DNA of 64,000 nt from Streptomyces malaysiensis subsp. samsunensis. Its GTDB lineage: Bacteria; Actinomycetota; Actinomycetes; Streptomycetales; Streptomycetaceae. Below the pieces are notes generated by a model that saw only the letters and a list, made by a program, of their open reading frames with translations, was not told the origin of the DNA and did no database searches. The translations under genes were made by a program, and so were the position numbers. Within the stretch, counting starts at the first letter, position 1. Every line of letters starts with the position of its first letter. This document shows, piece by piece, positions 61,110-64,000 of the stretch. The stretch spans positions 1-64,000 of the forward strand of contig NZ_JANIIC010000005.1 in the NCBI RefSeq assembly GCF_024519315.1, in the 5' to 3' direction.

Positions 61110-62108
61110 ATGATCGATGTGCCGCTCTCCGCGCTGGAAGTCGCCATGGTCCAGACTGGTACGCGGGCCGTGGACACGCTCCGTGACACCACCGCCTTCG
61201 CCCAGCGTCTCGACGCCCTCGGCTATCTCCGACTCTGGTACGCCGAGCACCACCACTCCCCCGCCATCGGCGCCTTCCCGCCCGTCGTCCTGACCGCCCA
61301 CGCGGCCGCGTCGACATCGGCCATCCGGCTGGGCTCCGGAGGCGTACTCGCCCCCAACCACGCCCCCATCATGCTGGCGGAGCAGTTCGGCACCCTCGCC
61401 GCGCTGCACCCCGACCGGATCGATCTGGGCATCGGCCGCGGCCCCGGCACCTTCGACGAGTCCACGGCCCGGGCGCTGCGGCGCGGCGCCGGGCCGACGA
61501 CGGACGAGGAGTACCGGGACGACGTGGCCTCCACGCTCCGCTTCCTGGTCGAGGAGGTCGCGCTCGGCCCGCTCCCGGAGCCGTGGCTGCTGGCCTCCAG
61601 CACCGCGGGCGCCCAGCTCGCCGCGGAGCTCGGCCTGCCGATCGCCTTCGCCCACCACATCCGCCCCGACAACACCCAGGCCGCGCTCGGCCACTACCGT
61701 GCGTGCTTCTCACCGTCCCGGTGGTGCGGGAGCCCTCGTGTGCTGGTGTGCGTGGAAGCCATCTGCGCCGAGACGGAGGAGGAGGCCAGGCGGCTGGCGG
61801 GCCCGATGAACGTCGTCAAGGCCGGGCTCCTCAAGGGGCACAGCGAGGTGCCGTTCCCCTCGCCCTCCGAAGCGGCCGCGCACCCGTTCACCGCGGAGGA
61901 GCGGGCGGGGCTGGCGGCTTTCGGGGCCCATCAGGCGTACGGCACACCCGAGACCGTCGTACGGCGCCTGGCGGAGGTGGCGGACGCGACCGGCGCGGAC
62001 GAGCTGATGCTGGTCACACCGGTCTACGAGCTGGCCGCCCGCCTGCGCTCGTACGAACTCGTCAAAGAACACGCCGCGAGGCCCTCGGCGGCGGCACCGC
62101 GGCCCTGA
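61110..62108 (+). CDS. LLM-class (luciferase-like) flavin-dependent oxidoreductase
   Basis: 332 residues: WYAEHHHSPAIGAFPPVVLT, IRLGSGGVLAPNHAPIMLAE and DRIDLGIGRGPG mark the bacterial-luciferase TIM-barrel family (single-component, MsnO8-like). It uses FMN or F420 and an unknown substrate. ATG 61110 lacks a ribosome site; TATGCT at 61098-61103 lies right before it, so it may be leaderless. A 9-bp hairpin follows. Confidence 0.88.
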   Translation: MIDVPLSALEVAMVQTGTRAVDTLRDTTAFAQRLDALGYLRLWYAEHHHSPAIGAFPPVVLTAHAAASTSAIRLGSGGVLAPNHAPIMLAEQFGTLAALHPDRIDLGIGRGPGTFDESTARALRRGAGPTTDEEYRDDVASTLRFLVEEVALGPLPEPWLLASSTAGAQLAAELGLPIAFAHHIRPDNTQAALGHYRACFSPSRWCGSPRVLVCVEAICAETEEEARRLAGPMNVVKAGLLKGHSEVPFPSPSEAAAHPFTAEERAGLAAFGAHQAYGTPETVVRRLAEVADATGADELMLVTPVYELAARLRSYELVKEHAARPSAAAPRP

Positions 62109-62135
62109 GCCCGCGAACCCACGGCAGGCGCCCCG

Positions 62136-62159
62136 GGCCGCCCATGGCCCTGGGCGGCC
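62136..62159 (+). terminator. Hairpin after the LLM gene
   Basis: 9-bp stem GGCCGCCCA (62136-62144) with 62151-62159 and a 6-nt loop, 27 bp after the stop. Confidence 0.65.
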
Positions 62160-62234
62160 GCCTCACAAGAATCACACAAAGCCTTCTCCTACGGTCCCGG
62201 CGACGAAGACGCACAACTCGTAGGAGGTTGCGCC

Positions 62235-63758
62235 ATGTTCGGCAGTCGCCGTCCACGTGTCCTCGCCGCCCTGTGTGCGGCCCTGGCGATCGCGTTGCTG
62301 GCCTCATGCGCCAGAGTGATGAACACGGCGGATGAAGGTGGCTCCGCCGACGCCGACGCCTCGCGTTCGGGCAAGAAGCCCAACATCGTGTACGTCCTCA
62401 CCGACGACCTGGCGTGGAACCTCGTGGAGTACATGCCGCACGTACAGCGGATGCGGGAGAAGGGGACGACCTTCACCAACTTCTTCGCCACCGACTCGCT
62501 GTGCTGCCCGTCGCGTACATCGCTCCTCACCGGTCAGTACCCGCACAACACCGGGGTCTTCACCAACGGCGGCGATGACGGCGGCTACCGCGCGTTCATG
62601 AAGAACCGCAACGAGGAGAAGACCTTCGGGCCCGCGCTGCAACGCGCCGGCTACCGCACCGGGTTCATGGGCAAGTACCTCAACGGGTATCAGCCGGAGG
62701 ACAAGAACGGCACCTCCAAGCCCTATGTCCCCTCCGGCCGGGACGAATGGGACGTCGCCGGGGCCGGTTACAACGAGTACGACTACGACCTGAACGAGAA
62801 CGGCAAGGTCGTGCCCTACGGGAAGGCCCCCGAGGACTATCTGACGGATGTGCTGTCGAAGAAGGCGACCTCCTTCATCGGCTCCTCGGCGGCGGAGAAG
62901 AAGCCGTTCATGCTGGAGGTGGCCACGTTCGCACCGCACGGCCCGTACACCCCCGCGCCGCGTGACAAGGACAAGTTCCCCGGGCTCGAGGCTCCCCGGA
63001 CGGACGCCTACGACAAGGCGACCGGTGACGCGCCGAAGTGGCAGAGCACCCTGTCGCCGCTGACGGCGGAGGAGAAGCAGGGGATCGACCGGAAGTTCGC
63101 CAAGCGAGTGCGCTCCGTCCAGGCCGTCGACGCCATGATCGGCCAGCTGGAGAAGACACTGGAGGAGAAGGGCCTGGCGGACGACACCTACCTCATGTTC
63201 GGGTCGGACAACGGCTTCCACATGGGCGAACACCGGCTCCGCCCCGGCAAGCAGACCGCCTACGACACCGACGTCAAGGTGCCGATGATGGTCACCGGAC
63301 CCGACGTTCCGGCCGGTGAGAAGGTGTCGCGGCTCGCGGAGAACGTCGATCTCAACCCGACCTTCCTGGACCTCGCGGGCGTGGCGCCGCCGTCCACCGT
63401 GGACGGACGCAGCCTGAGCGATCTGATGCACGGCCGGACGGAGGAGGAGTGGCGCGAGGCCGTCCTGGTCGAGCACCATCACTCCACGGTCAAGAAGGAC
63501 GATCCCGACGCGGCGCCCGAGGACAGCGGCGACCCGCCGACCTATGGGGCGATCCGCACCGAGGACTCGCTCTACGTCGAGTACGTCGACGGACAGCGCG
63601 AGTTCTACGCACTGGACTCCGACCCCGAGCAGCTCACCAACCGGGCGGCGGCCCTGTCGCCCGTGCAACGGGACGCCCTGCACCGCACCCTCACCGAGCT
63701 CCAGCGCTGCAAGGGCGCGGAGAGCTGCCAAGCCGCGGCCCGGACCCACACCTCATAG
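62235..63758 (+). CDS. Type I sulfatase, lipoprotein
   Basis: 507 residues. Signal peptide with lipobox LLASC (Cys25). NIVYVLTDDLAW carries the metal-binding Asp pair (57-58). CCPSRTSLLTGQYPHN is the sulfatase signature, with Cys90 as the residue converted to formylglycine. FGSDNGFHMGEHRL is the second metal site. It hydrolyses sulfate esters, probably of a glycan, at the cell surface. Strong TAGGAGG before ATG 62235. A hairpin follows. Confidence 0.92.
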   Translation: MFGSRRPRVLAALCAALAIALLASCARVMNTADEGGSADADASRSGKKPNIVYVLTDDLAWNLVEYMPHVQRMREKGTTFTNFFATDSLCCPSRTSLLTGQYPHNTGVFTNGGDDGGYRAFMKNRNEEKTFGPALQRAGYRTGFMGKYLNGYQPEDKNGTSKPYVPSGRDEWDVAGAGYNEYDYDLNENGKVVPYGKAPEDYLTDVLSKKATSFIGSSAAEKKPFMLEVATFAPHGPYTPAPRDKDKFPGLEAPRTDAYDKATGDAPKWQSTLSPLTAEEKQGIDRKFAKRVRSVQAVDAMIGQLEKTLEEKGLADDTYLMFGSDNGFHMGEHRLRPGKQTAYDTDVKVPMMVTGPDVPAGEKVSRLAENVDLNPTFLDLAGVAPPSTVDGRSLSDLMHGRTEEEWREAVLVEHHHSTVKKDDPDAAPEDSGDPPTYGAIRTEDSLYVEYVDGQREFYALDSDPEQLTNRAAALSPVQRDALHRTLTELQRCKGAESCQAAARTHTS

Positions 63759-63772
63759 CCACGGCCCGCGGC

Positions 63773-63807
63773 CCGGCGTGGCGGATCGCTTCGGTCCGCC
63801 ACGCCGG
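63773..63807. terminator. Bidirectional hairpin between sulfatase and YceI genes
   Basis: Perfect 13-bp stem CCGGCGTGGCGGA (63773-63785) with 63795-63807 and a 9-nt loop, right up to the YceI stop codon. Confidence 0.85.
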
Positions 63808-64000
63808 TCAGCTCTGTCCGGGGCCGGGCGCCGGTTCGAGGGCGGTCACCTCGAACTCCACACGGACCTCGTCGGCCAGCTTCAACGCGCCCAGGAACGC
63901 GGTGTACGGCTTGATCCCCCAGGCGGATTGGGTGACCGACGCCCAGCCGCGCAGCGTCCCGTCGGGGTCGCCGCTCCCGTGCACCGTCACCGGATGGGTA
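63808..64000 (-). CDS. YceI-family protein, C-terminal fragment (runs off the window)
   Basis: 63 residues up to the stop at 63808; the frame is open to the window edge. THPVTVHGSGDPDGTLRGWA and IKPYTAFLGALKLADEVRVE match the C-terminal strands of the YceI lipocalin-like barrel, which binds isoprenoid-type lipids. The N-terminus is outside the window. Confidence 0.75.
   Translation of the reverse strand, partial: THPVTVHGSGDPDGTLRGWASVTQSAWGIKPYTAFLGALKLADEVRVEFEVTALEPAPGPGQS

Overview
The window is high-GC actinobacterial DNA, almost certainly from a Streptomyces: G/C-ending codons throughout, many GTG starts, leaderless promoters, a DasR-type operator, DUF2510 and LAL proteins. The first 24.2 kb is the right-hand part of an ansamycin cluster with the gene content and order I know from geldanamycin-type benzoquinone ansamycins. 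I use gdm symbols for it; the sequence alone does not separate geldanamycin from herbimycin or a close relative.

Cluster, 1-24.2 kb. The last PKS gene enters from the left: the end of one module, then a complete KS-AT-DH-KR-ACP module with no thioesterase. The chain is released as a macrolactam by the amide synthase gdmF, followed by the FAD monooxygenase gdmM. A leftward operon holds gdmK-gdmJ-gdmI-gdmH (methoxymalonyl-ACP supply), the carbamoyltransferase gdmN and a small unknown ORF. The O-methyltransferase gdmG is divergent from it. Further leftward genes are the LAL regulator gdmRI, the aminodehydroquinate synthase gdmO (AHBA starter), a 3Fe-4S ferredoxin, the P450 gdmP, and a second LAL regulator gdmRII. 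Both regulators contain rare TTA codons, one in gdmRI and three in gdmRII, which predicts bldA control.

Boundary and housekeeping part, 24.2-64 kb. After about 0.8 kb without a convincing gene, the window turns to ordinary chromosomal genes. 24.9-30.5 kb: HAD phosphatase, TetR, secreted LVIVD-repeat protein, DUF305 lipoprotein and ferredoxin-NADP reductase. 30.6-33.6 kb: NCS2 permease, and an ArsR regulator with an old-yellow-enzyme reductase sharing a 22-bp operator. 33.8-39.2 kb: BNR propeller protein, uracil-DNA glycosylase, scramblase-like protein, BadF-type sugar kinase, CbiX-like protein. 39.2-45.9 kb: lactonase and HAD divergent around a DasR-like site, two D,D-carboxypeptidases flanking a secreted DUF1996 protein, YjbQ. 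45.9-49 kb: sulfonate ABC operon ssuCBA behind a leaderless Cys-containing leader peptide. 49-56.1 kb: anti-sigma-type ATPase, TetR/DUF418 pair, LPMO with a DasR-like promoter site, an oxidoreductase-TPR fusion divergent from an Rrf2 regulator. 56.3-64 kb: DinB-type protein, large TPR-CHAT protein, LLM oxidoreductase, lipoprotein sulfatase and the end of a YceI gene.

No tRNA, rRNA, CRISPR array, insertion sequence or integrase was found. The most interesting non-coding signals are the TTA codons, the ArsR operator pair, the leaderless leader peptide before ssu, the two DasR-like sites, and short tandem repeats that run across stop codons.
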